DNA of 64,000 nt from Salvia splendens (lineage: Eukaryota; Streptophyta; Magnoliopsida; Lamiales; Lamiaceae): assembly GCF_004379255.2 (NCBI RefSeq), contig NC_056049.1, positions 23,482,063 to 23,546,062 of the forward strand, given 5' to 3'. The notes below the pieces were generated by a model that had not been told where the DNA came from, searched no databases, and saw nothing but the letters and a program-made list of their open reading frames with translations. The first letter of the stretch is position 1; every line of letters starts with the position of its first letter. The position numbers and the translations under genes were made by a program. Shown here in pieces: positions 44,146-55,685 of this stretch.

Positions 44146-45593
44146 TATGATCAAGCGACGAGCACTTGAGAGATGCTCGATTGATATGCAGCTTCATCAC
44201 TGCCATACATAAAATAGGAGATCTCAGCTATCAGTTTCCAGTTCCAATACTTGGTAAGGTAAGATCAATAAAAAAGACAACTGACTCAATGGTACATGCA
44301 AAAGAAGGCACATGCTTCAGAATGCCAAAACATAAAATACAATCATACTATCTCTTCATATTGATTCCCAATAAATATAGAACCAACAGGAAACTACACA
44401 TGAGAAGAAGAGGCGTAATGTAGCTCAAATTGCACTATTAACTTGTTAGAGTTGCAACCCCCAAAAACTCTTGGAAAATTGATCCTCAGAGACCATCCAT
44501 GTTTTGATTATACAAACAAACCGACGGATCTCGTGCCTCAAAGGGGGATGCTCTACATGAAGTTTCTGTCTAGTCATTGTTATCAGTTTTAGCCTCTGAA
44601 TCTCTGATACACTCTTCACAGGTACATCACCACCACAATCTGCACCACCTTCTTTAATCTTTACCAAGCTGAATCACCAGCAATATGAATGTTGTTTATT
44701 TCTCTGTATGGAACGCTCTTGCCTGACCTCGAGGCTCAAGAAGCCTCTCCGGCTTATCCTTTTCAGATGATACAGACCCCAAAGCTTTCATATCCATGCT
44801 TAATTTCCTCTTGCATGGGCCATTATCCAGTGTCTCCTTCGGGGAATCAATCATATCACAACCAAACCCCAAACCAACCTCAATATTCTCACTGTCTTCG
44901 GGGAATGAAACCGCCATCATCCAAATCCGGTGAAACTTCCGAAACTATATTCACATCAGGATTCTTATCTGAACTCTCAAGTCTCAATCCCCAATTTCAC
45001 ATCAGAACCATGTTTTTTCCGATTCCTTGTACTAAGTACAAAAACAAGCTAAAGAAGTCCCTTCGACTTTCTGCCGCTTCCCACTCCCCTCACCTTTTTC
45101 GCCAACTGAGCACCGACTCTTCACACTTTCAGAAACCACAAGCTCCACCGCCAAACCCTATTTCCAGATCGACAATATCCAGCTTCGTAGTACACACACC
45201 ACCCTTCGATGAAAAACTAACGAATTCAGAGGTTTTCAGCAGCGTCACAGCTCCGGTTCGGTTGCGAGTAGACGAAATCTCTACATCTCAGTTCTGTAAT
45301 TTCGACGCAGACCTATCGAGTAAGCCAAAGCACGTAAGTTGCGCGTACAACGAACGGTGTCAAAAGCAGATCGAAACAACAAAATGCAACCAAAAATACT
45401 CCAGAATTCTCAATTACTACATGAAAGAGGCATTATCACAAACACATTACATACACAAACGCAATTAGGTAATCATACACACAAATGAGGCAGGGATCCA
45501 GAGAAACTTACAAGATGGAATTCGGAACCATCAAGCTAGCAGGAGAACCTCAATTGATTCTCTTTGAAACACCGTTTGTATTTCCCGCCATGT
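44146..45593 (-). other. Unrecognised, possibly spliced locus
   Basis: Sequence composition rises to gene-like levels. On the minus strand, splice-like borders can be seen: a leader with ATGGCGGGAAATACAAACGG at about 45592, a GTAAGT donor at about 45510, an exon-like block at about 44145-44210 bounded by GGCAG and GTAAGA. Coding-like runs at 44920-44696 contain DMIDSPKETLDNGPCKRKLS and a second run lies at 44667-44446. They do not share one uninterrupted frame as I read them. The opposite strand holds a 259-codon ORF (44689-45468), the longest unexplained ORF of the region, with no domain I recognise. It could be an unknown gene, a noncoding transcript or a decayed gene. Confidence 0.35.
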
Positions 45594-45599
45594 AAAGTA

Positions 45600-46286
45600 C
45601 TGTTGAACTCAACTAGCTTAATTTTCTTTCTTCCGCTCGCCACATATTATTGAAAATTAAACCTAGATTGGAAAAATAGTTAGTTGAAAATTCAATTTAT
45701 CTTTATTATACTATTAAAACATTTGTTAATTCGTAAAAATATGAATATCCACTTTTTGATAAGTTGTTGCAATTAGTTAATTTAAAATTGAATTTTTTAT
45801 CTTTGTTATAATCTCCTCTATGCTATTGATACCCTCTATTTGCTATAAATTATGAATTCATTTGGATTATTTGAATTTTCTTTAGTTACATTTAATACAC
45901 GCATTTAAATGACGATTCATGTTACATGCAATACTGGATATTCATATTATACCAAAAAAATATTTTAATAATATTATTCTAGTACTATATAATAATAATT
46001 ATTTAACAAAAAAATTAATAAATATACACCACTCAAAATTCTTAATTCATACCATGTGTTGTGCTGAGTACATACTACTACTAGTACATAGTAACAAACC
46101 ATAGGATATTGCCAATTGTTGAGTCTCGACTTGATGTCGAGTCCATTCTTCTGTGAGTCACGGACCAAGACATCCTCAACGACGTCGAGTTGTGTGCTAG
46201 TCATTCTCTTGAAGGTGCGGCCGCCGTGCGGGTTTCTTTAGTTCACACACGTGCAGTTATACGCTCACTCTCATTCTTAGATGTTA
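45600..46286. other. AT-rich intergenic DNA
   Basis: No gene supported. A less AT-rich patch at 46110-46240 (ACGACGTCGAGTTG, GCGGCCGCC) has a 76-codon minus-strand ORF without a recognised domain. Confidence 0.35.
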
Positions 46287-46506
46287 CTCTCTCTGTCCCT
46301 GAAAATTTGTCACATTTCATTTTCTGCATTAATTTTATAAAAATGATAATAAATAATTAAAGTGAAGAGAGAGCAACATAAGAGAAAGAGAATAATGTAG
46401 ATAAGAATCTTCTTTATATTATTCTCTCCATTTTAATTATTTATTATCATTTTTACAAAATTAGTGCATAAAATGAAATGTGACTAATTTTCAGGGACGG
46501 ATGGAG
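46287..46506. mobile_element. Stowaway-like MITE (220 bp)
   Basis: CTCTCTCTGTCCCTGAAAAT at the left and ATTTTCAGGGACGGATGGAG at the right, TA on both sides. The arms continue to mirror each other (TGTCACATTTCATTTT and AAAATGAAATGTGAC), forming a long hairpin. Confidence 0.8.
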
Positions 46507-47948
46507 TATATTTTTGAATATATTTTCTCATTGGGTTAATTAGATGAAGTTTATATTAAGTTGATATGCAAGGATTAATTGAATAATAAATATTGCATTT
46601 CTTTTTTACAAAGAAATTACTCATATTTGTCACTTTTATTTCTTTTCGAATTTCAAATATTGATGTGATGATCCTTCAACGCTTATTAGATACATTTATG
46701 AAAGATGTGAAAAAGAGAAAATGATTTTCAAATTTTAGAAAATATTATGAAGCATACTGAAACAAATTAAATAGGTGATCAATATTAGCATGATTGTTTA
46801 ATCATTTCATTGAGAGAGTGTGTGTCCTACAAACTAAAGTATATTTCACGGATTTGGATTATTACTAATTCTACTGGTTTAGTCAATGAATAGTTATTAG
46901 TGTACTAATTCTACAGGTTTAGTCAATGAATAATTATTAGTGTACTAATTCTACTGGTTTAGTCAATGAATAAAATATTTCCACGAATATATAGAATTAG
47001 ATCTACGTTATTTAATGAATATGCCACATGAATCGTCATTTTAATATTAATCTCACGAGGATCATAGTAAACATATGGAGAATATGACACAATTAATGTG
47101 ACTAATTTCATCACTCATGTATGCACATGAAAATCCTTTTGTAACCAAGCTTGTTGTTAGGGATATTTACAATAATTAATAACCATATTTACTACTCGTA
47201 GTTTGCACAGAGATATCATCACATTAAATGAAATATTTTTATAATAACACAAATCGATTAATCAGCTGCAGGCATCTGTCAATTTCTCCAACATTATTAT
47301 AGTCAGTATGCAATTCAATTAGAGCAGTTGCAAGCATGGCTATAATTTATACTATAAGCTTCATTACCTTTCAATCATGATCGAGTTCTAATTGGAATAT
47401 TCCATATACCATTAAAGTAGTGCATCAAAATTTAAAAAACGGGTTTGAAATTTGAACTAATTTAGCATTTATTGCCAAACCTAATCAATCTTCCAACCAT
47501 CAAAGATTATCTAATCAATTAACCATAATTGAAGACTTGTAGTAGTCAATTGATCTTACCTATAATACACCAACTATAGTAGTAAATTCTAGATGAAGTC
47601 TAGGGAAACCAAAACATTCAAATCAAGTTGCTATAATTAGTCCAAAATAAATCAAGTTGCAAGAACATACACATGAACCACTAGGAGATGTGATCGCAAA
47701 TAATCGCAATAATCGTTCAACTTTTTCTCCCAATTTGAGCCAACACAAATACTCCACTTACTTAATACTAGCATATACCAAAACATAAAAATTCAAACTA
47801 AATTACACATTTGATATAAATTAAATAAAAGGGTGAATTTATGAAGCTAATTATTGATAGCACAATTGTTCATTGCAAATTAGAGTTAAAAACCTAAAGC
47901 ATTCCGCGGCCTCCTCCGTCCTATTCTTCCGACCTTGCCGCCTCCGTC
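46507..47948. other. AT-rich intergenic DNA
   Basis: About 1.4 kb with no gene; contains the 40-bp repeat below. The part nearest 47949 may be 3' untranslated region of the minus-strand AHL gene. Confidence 0.4.
46863..46974. repeat. 40-bp tandem repeat, almost three copies
   Basis: TACTAATTCTACTGGTTTAG begins copies at 46863, 46903 and 46943; the third is cut after about 32 bp. Copies differ by one or two bases. Confidence 0.9.
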
Positions 47949-48791
47949 CTAATAGGACGGAGGAGGCAGGCGCGACGGAGCCCAGAACATGTCGTGCGGC
48001 ATTTGGGCGGCGCCGCCGTCGTTTGGAAGCAAATTCGACGGCACATTATTATACATAGCCGCCGAAGACGGCGGCGGAGGCTCAGCCATCGCCGCAGGCT
48101 GCGGCGGCGGCTGCTGAGACGACATCCCATCTCCGTCATCTTCGAGCGGAAGCCGCTCGAAGGGGGCGTTAGTGAACGTCGCGGCGATGACCATCACCGG
48201 CCCCGAGGCGATCAATGTGCCGACGACCGGGCCGCCGACGACCTGGCCCTGGCTGCCGGCGAGGTAGACGGTGAGCCCGGTGGCCCCCGGCGGCGACGGC
48301 GGCGGCAGGAATGCGCCGGAGAGCGAGAGGATCTCGAACCTCCCGGTGAGGCTGAGCACACCGGCGCCAGCGGGCTGGCGGAGCGTGACGTTGGTGACGA
48401 CGCCGCTGCCGGAGAGGACGGAGACGCCGAGGTGGCGGCGGTGCGCGAAGGCGGCGATGTTGTCGACGACATCGCTGCCGCTCCCGATCTCGAGGACGTG
48501 GCTGCGGAGGGCGTTGGCGCTCTCCTTGGTGATCACCACGGGGGCCCGCGGCTTGTTCTTCGAGCCCGGGGGCCGGCCCCTGGGGCGCCGACCCCCAGAC
48601 CCGGCCGAGGACGGCCCCGAGATCTCGATGTCGCCCGCGGGGTTCTGGCCGTCTTCGGCCTCGTCTAGATTCTCGCCCCCCGAGTTGTTGGGGTTGCTGC
48701 CGCTGCTGTTCGACGCGTTCAAACCGTTCGGCGCCGGTGAAGAAGACATCGGATTCATCGCCACGTTGCCCGCCCACCACCTATTAGCCAT
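47949..48791 (-). CDS. AT-hook motif nuclear-localized (AHL) protein
   Basis: Plant nuclear matrix/chromatin protein, 280 residues, intronless as expected for the type I clade. The start MANRWWAG at 48791 is chosen over the upstream in-frame ATG at 48833, which adds 14 residues without family support. An acidic/Asn-Ser-rich N-terminus is followed by one AT-hook, [14 protein letters not shown], at 68-81, which contacts the minor groove of AT-rich DNA. Then comes a PPC/DUF296 domain at about 93-210 with GRFEIL at 150-155, the signature by which AHL proteins trimerise and recruit partners. The C-terminal tail is rich in Pro/Gln/Ala. The high GC content of the coding region produces long antisense ORFs that are shadows. 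Family members restrain hypocotyl growth and repress target genes; the specific role here is inferred. Confidence 0.93.
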   Translation of the reverse strand: MANRWWAGNVAMNPMSSSPAPNGLNASNSSGSNPNNSGGENLDEAEDGQNPAGDIEISGPSSAGSGGRRPRGRPPGSKNKPRAPVVITKESANALRSHVLEIGSGSDVVDNIAAFAHRRHLGVSVLSGSGVVTNVTLRQPAGAGVLSLTGRFEILSLSGAFLPPPSPPGATGLTVYLAGSQGQVVGGPVVGTLIASGPVMVIAATFTNAPFERLPLEDDGDGMSSQQPPPQPAAMAEPPPPSSAAMYNNVPSNLLPNDGGAAQMPHDMFWAPSRLPPPSY

Positions 48792-49069
48792 GTCGATTCG
48801 ATCGATTGAATGATTTTCTCTCTCTAAAAGCACAAATCTATCTATCTATTTGTCTATCCAAATATCAAAATCGCAATCCGAATTCCTATCTCTTCCTTCT
48901 CTCTCTGGATCTATATATAGATAAATAAAATCCTATCTTGATTAGGAAACGAACAACAGTACAAAAGTTCTGAAATTCCTTCTAAATCGAGGAAAATATG
49001 GTTTGATTTTGTTTGGAATTTTACTGCGCCGGTTTGAACGGGGCTAGCTAGGGTTGCGGTCAGGTCAAA

Positions 49070-49090
49070 CTCTCTCTCTCTCTCTCTCTT
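49070..49090. repeat. (TC)n microsatellite upstream of the AHL gene
   Basis: About ten CT units, reading GA on the coding strand, about 280 bp upstream of the AHL start. Such GAGA tracts are common in plant 5' regions; any regulatory role is speculative. Confidence 0.8.
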
Positions 49091-49664
49091 GGGTGAATGG
49101 TTTTTGGCAGGAAGTAGTTAAAAAGTAAGTGTGAGAATATGCTACGTGTCGCGACCGACGGTAGCCCTTTCATAGCATAAAGGATCAGACCGCCATCAGC
49201 TTATCATCTTGGGCTGCTCTCCTCTATCTCACTATTAATTGCAATTCTTTAATTTTTATTTTTTTTCCTATTTAGGAAAATTGAAGATCTAGTCTACATA
49301 CAGACATACTCCACATGACTAATGCATCACACTATGAGTTGGGTTGTTAGATGTTAGATCTAATGTTAAATTCGGATATGTCTTATTAAGAAAAACACAA
49401 TCTAAACACGAATCTAGTTTGCTACATTTAAAATTAAACACGATTCGGTCACAACATTAATCGATCAAATCGCCAGTGATATGATTATATTTGTATCATG
49501 TTCATAATGATACATGATGATTTAGGCATATTGCAAAGGGAGCTATAAACTGACAACATGGTGATAGTGGTGCTCGCGGCTGTGAAGGCAATGAAAGGAA
49601 GTGGTATATGAACATGACAAAACAAAAAACATCATCCAAATTTTAATAGAGGTAATAATAATAA
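49091..49664. other. Intergenic DNA between AHL and the Mutator-type MITE
   Basis: No gene or element recognised. Confidence 0.4.
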
Positions 49665-50038
49665 GGGATATTGACACCAAACTTTAAAAAAGTTTGGTTT
49701 TTCCCACAAACTTTAAAATTGACAAATAATATCACGAACTTTGTTATTTCCACCAATGAAAAATTCCGACTACATTAATAGATTGAAGAACAAATTTGGA
49801 GGGTGTGCTTCAAGAAAAAACTATTCTCAAAGATTGAAAAAACATGAAGCTCTTAAAGTTGTTGTTGAGATATTACGGAAAAAAAAAGTTAGTATCATAA
49901 TATTATTTGCTGGAATTTTTTCATTGGTGAGAAATAACAAACTCGGGGTAAAGTTCATAATATTGTTTGTTAATTTCAAAATTCGTGGGAAAAACTTAAC
50001 TTTTTTCAAAGTTCTATAATATCAAGGGCCAATATCCC
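49665..50038. mobile_element. Mutator-type (MULE) MITE, 374 bp
   Basis: GGGATATTG at the left and CAATATCCC at the right, with longer imperfect inverted similarity inward (AAACTTTAAAAAAGTTTGG against CTTAACTTTTTTCAAAGTT). The 9-bp direct repeat TAATAATAA flanks both ends (49656-49664 and 50039-50047), the size expected for Mutator, though the sequence is low-complexity. The 92-codon ORF inside is fortuitous. Confidence 0.7.
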
Positions 50039-50047
50039 TAATAATAA

Positions 50048-51019
50048 TATTAAGAATTAATTAGTTGATCATCCGATCTCAGTCTAAAACTATCGCTATT
50101 TTTATTGGGACAACATAATAAAAATGTATGCAATGACCCATTAATTTCGTATGTTTATGTATGATGCTTTCATGTCTTTAATTTATCGAAAATAGTCAAC
50201 GCGAAATGTAATATTTATCGTGTGAATTATGGGAAGGGAGAAATTAGAGGGAATTGATTGATGGTAGCATCATAATGAGAAGTGGAATGGAAATAGAGAG
50301 TGTGGGGGTGGCGGCTTAGACAAGGTTGGTCATCTATGTCGGATGGGTATCACATCAAATGCCATTGTCTCACCCCCATTTTTTTGCCATCCAATCCATT
50401 TTTTTTACGTGGTAAAAAGCATCATTTTGGTAATAGATGAACTATTTGCTGGTATTTATTCATTTTTCACATTTTTATTAATTATTAATTGTTGTAGATT
50501 TATTTTTGGTAAATGCCATTGTCGAATGCAAATAAAATTAATGGAAACCATTTGAGCCAACACCTTGCCATTTCATAGTGGCTCCATGTTACTGGTTATG
50601 GAAAACGCCGAAGTTTGAACTTTAACTTTTTTTTACGCCATAAACGAGAGATTACATTGTTTGCTCTTTCTTCAAGGCATATACTACTAAGTATTTTCTT
50701 GCTCCATATATATACTAGTACTAAAGAAAATTATATAATTGAGTTATTCCTTGAAAAAACATGAGAATGCATATAACGGTTAATTAATTTAATTTAATTT
50801 AATTTAATCAACATAGACAATTTGAGCCAACGTTTCGCGTTGACAATTTTCGATAAAGACATGAAAATATCATACATATATGTATGCAATTAATGGGTAG
50901 TTTAATTTCATTTTTATGATTATACAAGATATAATCAAAGTATCAAACCAGTTAACAAATAAATTGAAAAAATTGCACTTAAGTTAGCTTGGAGTGTTGG
51001 ACCAACCATGCCTATATTA
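50048..51019. other. AT-rich intergenic DNA
   Basis: No gene; an (AATTT)n run lies at about 50786-50808. Confidence 0.4.
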
Positions 51020-51064
51020 CTCCATTCGTCTAGGAGTCCCGATTTGAATATAGTGTATAAATAA

Positions 51065-51617
51065 TGTTATGAGGATTGGGGCAAAACTGCACAATCAGTT
51101 CAGTTCGGTTACCAATATACTGTTCGGCGATTAGGGACCGATATGCTGTTCGGTGATCTGACGAACTGCAATCATGCTCGGTGATTGGTCGAGTTTGTAG
51201 TCGTGCTCAGGGATTAACCGAGCTCAATGTTCGGTGTTGAGCTCGGTGCTCAGTGCTCGGTGTTGGTGCTCGGTGTTGGCCGAACTTAAACGAGTTCGGA
51301 GTTGGCCGAACTTAAACGAGTTCGGAGTTGACAGTTGTTATTAACTGATGCACGTCGTCGGATGCGACTAGTTAGTTAGCTTTAAATGAAAGCCGTTAGG
51401 TTGAACTAGTTAAATAGAGCCGAGCTGTGGAAATAGAAAAGAGAATTTTTCATCCAAGAGTTTTGTAATCTTCCACACAAATAAAACACAAGATTTCCAT
51501 TGACTCTCCGAGAATTGTTTTTGCTTATTCATTTTCATATCAAGTATTCGTTCTTCTCGTTCCGGAATCGATCTCGTTGTGATAACAAGATTGAGTCGCA
51601 TATCTGATAGCATTACA
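51065..51617 (+). repeat. 5' LTR of the Copia element
   Basis: Identical on reading to the 3' LTR. Contains a perfect 27-bp tandem duplication (GGCCGAACTTAAACGAGTTC...) at about 51278-51331 and several CTCGGTG/TTCGG words that could serve as promoter repeats. Confidence 0.92.
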
Positions 51618-51663
51618 AATTGGCGCCGTCTGTGGGAATCGAAGAAGGACGACGAATTCAACA

Positions 51664-54600
51664 ATGTCTACCGCAAAGTTCGACGTTGAGAAATTCACCG
51701 GCGAAAATGATTTCGGCCTGTGGAGATTGAAGATGAGAGCTGTTCTGATGCAGCAAGGCGTCTGGGATTATGTGAAATCCAAGACGGACAAGAAAGAGAT
51801 TCAAGGGATGGATGCGGCGAAATGTCAAGAACTGGAATACAAGGCGTATAGCTCGATTGTCTTGTGCCTCAGCGATAGAGTCTTGAGGGAGGTTCAGAAA
51901 GAGGATGATGCCGCGGGAGTGTGGGAGAAATTGGAGAAAATATATATGGAGAAGTCAATCTCAAATAGGTTGCATCTCAAGCAAAGATTGTTCAACTTTA
52001 GATTTTCTGACTCCAAGAATCTGGCGGATCAGCTGGAAGATTTTCGAAAGTATATAGATGATCTTGAGGGTGTGGATGATCCCATGAAAGATGAGGATAA
52101 AGCTTTGATGTTATTGAATGCTCTGCCTCAGAGTTTTGAGCAATTCAAAGACTCAATACTTCTTGGAAGGGATTCGAAAGTGACTTTGGAGGAGGTATTT
52201 TCTGCATTAAAGCTGAAGGCAATGCAGAAATGTGTCAGCAAGCCAATCGATCAAGCTGCTGAAAGCCTCAATGTGAAGGCAACTTCAAAGAAACAATTCA
52301 AATTCAAGAAACCCCCATCTGACAAGTGGAAGCCAAGATCATCTAAGGAAGGAGATCAAAAGGAATCTAGAAGCTGCTTCTGGTGTAAGAAACCAGGACA
52401 CATCAAGCAAAATTGTTTTGCTTGGAAGAAAAAGCAATCTGAAAATCACAAAGGAGATGGTACAGCAGCTATCACTGAGGAAATTGAAGAGGCAAGAGCT
52501 CTCAATGTGGTGGAGGATAGCCCATTATCAAGGCTATGGATCATGGACTCAGGCTGCAGTTTCCATATGTCCTCCAATCTCGACTGGTTCCAAGATTTAA
52601 AGGAATCTGAAGGCTCGGTGTTGCTGGGAGATGACCATGTGTGTGATGTAAGGGGTGTTGGGAGCATATGTTTGAGGATGGACAATGGAATTTTCAGAAC
52701 TCTCACTGATGTGAGATACATCCCTTCCATTAAAAGGAATCTTATATCCTTGGGTCTTCTTGAGAAGAATGGCTATGAATTGACTCTCTTTGGTGGAGAG
52801 ATGCTTGTCAAAAAGGATGGCCAAATGATCATGAAGGCTGTCAGAAACAATGTGCTCTATTATCTGAAAGCTGAGGCAGTTGCTGGAACAGCTAACAACA
52901 CACAAAAGACCATCAATTGGCATGCTAGGCTGGGCCATGTGGGGGACACTGGGCTGATGCAGCTGGTAAAGCAAGGCATTATTCAGATGGCTGATTCAGA
53001 GATACAAAGAGCCATTGGATCGTGTGAAGAATGCATTCTTGGCAAAAACAAGAAGCTGCCATATGGAGTGGGCAAACATAACTCAACACAACCTCTCCAA
53101 TATGTTCACAGTGACATATGGGGCCCTGCACCAGTAAATAGCATTGGAGGAGGCAGGTATTTCTTATCATTTGTTGATGATTTTTCAAGAAAGGTTTGGA
53201 TAATGATCATGAAAGAAAAGTCAGAGACCTTCAAGAAATTTCAGGAGTGGTGTACTGCAGTTGAGCTAGAAAAGGGGAAGCCTTTGAGATGCCTAAGAAC
53301 TGACAATGGGCTGGAATTTTTGTCCCATGAGTTTGATGAGTTTTGCAAGAGAAAAGGAATTAAAAGGCATAGAACGGTGCCTCACAACCCACAACAAAAT
53401 GGGGTCGCCGAGAGAATAAATAGAACCATTCTTGAAAGGGTAAGATGCATGTTGATAGCATCTGGAATGTCAAAACCATTTTGGGCAGAAGCAGCCTCCA
53501 CAGCTGTTGTTTTAATCAACAAATGCCCCTCTGCTGCCATTGAAAATCAGACTCCGGACAGTAGATGGTATGGATCTTATGGAGACTATTCAAAATTAAG
53601 ACCATTTGGGTGTAGAGCATATGCTCACATCAAACAAGGAAAGCTGGAACCAAGGGCTCTCAGATGTGTGATGATAGGCTATCAGGTTGGAGTTAAAGGT
53701 TACAGATTATGGTGCTGTGAGGAAGGGAATAAGAAGGTTGTCATCAGTAGGGATGTTATTTTCAGGGAATCTGAAATGCCTTTCTTCATGAAGCAAGTTC
53801 AGACTGTTGAGTTTGAGGTGGAGGGTCAGAGGGAATCCTCATCTGATGCTGTAAGAAGTCCACCAGATACTGTGAGAAATTCACAAGAAACCAGTGTTGG
53901 TGGATCCTCTGAACATGAAAGTAACATCAAGACTCCACAGAGACTGGTTGCAAGAGACAGAACCAGAAGAAGGATCAAGCTCCCTTCCAGATTTCAGGAT
54001 TTTGATATGATGCACTATGCACTGGCCATAGCTGAGGAGATGGACTATCATGAGCCTTCAAATTACAAGGAAGCAATAAGGAGTCCGGAGAAGGATCAGT
54101 GGCTATTAGCCATGCAGGAGGAGATTGATAGCTTGTACAAAAATCACACATGGATTTTGGTGTTGAGGCCAACTGATCAGAAAACAGTTGGTTGTAAATG
54201 GATTTTTAAGAAGAAAATTGAGGCCTTCAACAACAATCAAATCAGATTTAAAGCCAGGTTGGTGGCCAAAGGCTTTACACAAAAGGAGGGAGTAGATTAT
54301 AATGAAATATTCTCCCCTGTGGTAAAGCATAGCTCCATCAGGATTCTACTTGCCATTGTTGCTCAGAGAAATTGGGAATTGCAGCAACTCGATGTCAAAA
54401 CAGCCTTTCTTCATGGAGAGCTCGAAGAGAAAATTTACATGGAGCAGCCTCCTGGTTTTGTCCAACCAGGAAATGAAGGAAAGGTGTGTTTGCTGAAAAG
54501 AAGCTTGTATGGTCTAAAACAAAGTTCAAGACAGTGGTATCTCAGGTTCAATGAGTTCATGCATAAGATCGGTTTTGAGAAGTCTTTGTATGATCATTGT

Positions 54601-55629
54601 GTCTTCATCAAGAGAAGAGGTGGAGTTGCTGTGGCATATCTACTATTGTATGTAGATGATATGCTGATCTCTGCAGAGCATAAGGAAGAGGTGGAGTTAG
54701 TGAAAGGTGATCTGAAATCTGAATTTGATATGAAGGATCTTGGAGATGCAAAGAAGATCCTTGGAATGGAGATCATAAGGGATAGAGACAAGAAAAGGAT
54801 ATGGCTAACTCAGAAAGATTACATCAGGAATGTGATCAAGAAATTTCAGATGGATAAAAGCAAACCAGTGAGTGTGCCCCTGAGCCAGCAGTTTAAGCTC
54901 AGTGTAAATCAGTGCCCTAAAGATGATAGTCAGAGAAGAGAGATGGATAAAATCCCATATGCAAACATAGTGGGAAGCATCATGTACACCATGGTGTGTA
55001 CAAGGCCAGACATCAGCCAAGCCATAAGTGTTGTGAGCAGATACATGGCAGATCCAGGTATGGAGCATTGGCATGCTTTAAAATGGATACTAAGGTATCT
55101 GAATGGTACTCAGGATTATGGCATACTGTTTGATGGAAGTAAGAATTTTGATGCACAGCCTCTATTGGGATATTGTGATTCTGATTTTGCTACTAACATT
55201 GACACAAGGAAGTCCCAATCCGGCTATGTTTTCTGCATGTATGGAGCTGCTGTAAGTTGGAAGTCGAGTTTGCAATCTGTGGTGGCACTCTCAACAACTG
55301 AGGCAGAATATATTTCCATGGCTGAGGCCGTAAAGGAGAGCATGTGGCTGAAAGGAATCTGCTCGGATTTTGGAGTTGATCAAGGAGCTGTGACTGTATT
55401 ATGTGATTCAAATAGTGCCATATGTTTGTCAAAACATCAGACATTCCATGAGAGGAGCAAGCATGTGGATGTTAAGCTTCATTTTGTGAGGGATGAAGTT
55501 GAAATGGGCTCAGTGAAGATTGAAAAGGTAGCTACTGAGCACAATGCAGCTGATATGCTAACAAAGGTGTTGCCCGGACTTAAGTTGAAGTATTGCATGG
55601 ATTTGGTGAATCTGATTCAGCTGAAGTGA
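51664..55629 (+). CDS. Copia Gag-Pol polyprotein, 1321 aa, intact
   Basis: Single ORF in Copia order. The Gag domain covers about 1-230, with zinc knuckle C238-X2-C241-X4-H246-X4-C251 (CFWCKKPGHIKQNC). The aspartic protease has DSG at 295-297. The integrase has the HHCC zinc site (H420, H425, C454, C457) and catalytic D484, D547 and E583, a D,D35E spacing. Reverse transcriptase at about 840-1080 includes DVKTAFLHGEL and YVDD at 996-999. RNase H at about 1160-1300 includes GYCDSDFA, LSTTEAEY and DSNSAI. Sequence and Gag start (MSTAKFDVEKFTGENDF) resemble the Tnt1-94 group. No stop or frameshift. The protein copies element RNA into DNA in virus-like particles and integrates it. Confidence 0.95.
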   Translation: MSTAKFDVEKFTGENDFGLWRLKMRAVLMQQGVWDYVKSKTDKKEIQGMDAAKCQELEYKAYSSIVLCLSDRVLREVQKEDDAAGVWEKLEKIYMEKSISNRLHLKQRLFNFRFSDSKNLADQLEDFRKYIDDLEGVDDPMKDEDKALMLLNALPQSFEQFKDSILLGRDSKVTLEEVFSALKLKAMQKCVSKPIDQAAESLNVKATSKKQFKFKKPPSDKWKPRSSKEGDQKESRSCFWCKKPGHIKQNCFAWKKKQSENHKGDGTAAITEEIEEARALNVVEDSPLSRLWIMDSGCSFHMSSNLDWFQDLKESEGSVLLGDDHVCDVRGVGSICLRMDNGIFRTLTDVRYIPSIKRNLISLGLLEKNGYELTLFGGEMLVKKDGQMIMKAVRNNVLYYLKAEAVAGTANNTQKTINWHARLGHVGDTGLMQLVKQGIIQMADSEIQRAIGSCEECILGKNKKLPYGVGKHNSTQPLQYVHSDIWGPAPVNSIGGGRYFLSFVDDFSRKVWIMIMKEKSETFKKFQEWCTAVELEKGKPLRCLRTDNGLEFLSHEFDEFCKRKGIKRHRTVPHNPQQNGVAERINRTILERVRCMLIASGMSKPFWAEAASTAVVLINKCPSAAIENQTPDSRWYGSYGDYSKLRPFGCRAYAHIKQGKLEPRALRCVMIGYQVGVKGYRLWCCEEGNKKVVISRDVIFRESEMPFFMKQVQTVEFEVEGQRESSSDAVRSPPDTVRNSQETSVGGSSEHESNIKTPQRLVARDRTRRRIKLPSRFQDFDMMHYALAIAEEMDYHEPSNYKEAIRSPEKDQWLLAMQEEIDSLYKNHTWILVLRPTDQKTVGCKWIFKKKIEAFNNNQIRFKARLVAKGFTQKEGVDYNEIFSPVVKHSSIRILLAIVAQRNWELQQLDVKTAFLHGELEEKIYMEQPPGFVQPGNEGKVCLLKRSLYGLKQSSRQWYLRFNEFMHKIGFEKSLYDHCVFIKRRGGVAVAYLLLYVDDMLISAEHKEEVELVKGDLKSEFDMKDLGDAKKILGMEIIRDRDKKRIWLTQKDYIRNVIKKFQMDKSKPVSVPLSQQFKLSVNQCPKDDSQRREMDKIPYANIVGSIMYTMVCTRPDISQAISVVSRYMADPGMEHWHALKWILRYLNGTQDYGILFDGSKNFDAQPLLGYCDSDFATNIDTRKSQSGYVFCMYGAAVSWKSSLQSVVALSTTEAEYISMAEAVKESMWLKGICSDFGVDQGAVTVLCDSNSAICLSKHQTFHERSKHVDVKLHFVRDEVEMGSVKIEKVATEHNAADMLTKVLPGLKLKYCMDLVNLIQLK

Positions 55630-55673
55630 TTGTGGAAGATGGATGAAATCTATGGATTGTCCAGTTATGTCCC

Positions 55674-55684
55674 AAGGTGGAGAT
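55674..55684 (+). other. Polypurine tract of the Copia element
   Basis: AAGGTGGAGAT immediately before the 3' LTR, the primer site for plus-strand synthesis, as in Tnt1-like elements. Confidence 0.8.
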
Positions 55685-55685
55685 T

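Noticed and set aside
46863..46974. Regular 40-bp repeats considered as a CRISPR-like array
   Set aside because: The copies are directly adjacent with no spacers, only three copies are present, and the host is a plant.
47994..48813. Long ORFs on + and in other frames over the AHL gene (up to 224 codons)
   Set aside because: They are antisense or shifted shadows caused by the high GC content of the AHL coding region; the minus frame has the AT-hook and PPC domains.
49741..50019. 92-codon ORF
   Set aside because: Lies wholly inside the Mutator-type MITE and is lysine/phenylalanine-rich AT translation.
52418..55444. Several 60-125 codon ORFs overlapping the Copia polyprotein
   Set aside because: Alternative-frame or antisense shadows of the 1321-codon ORF.
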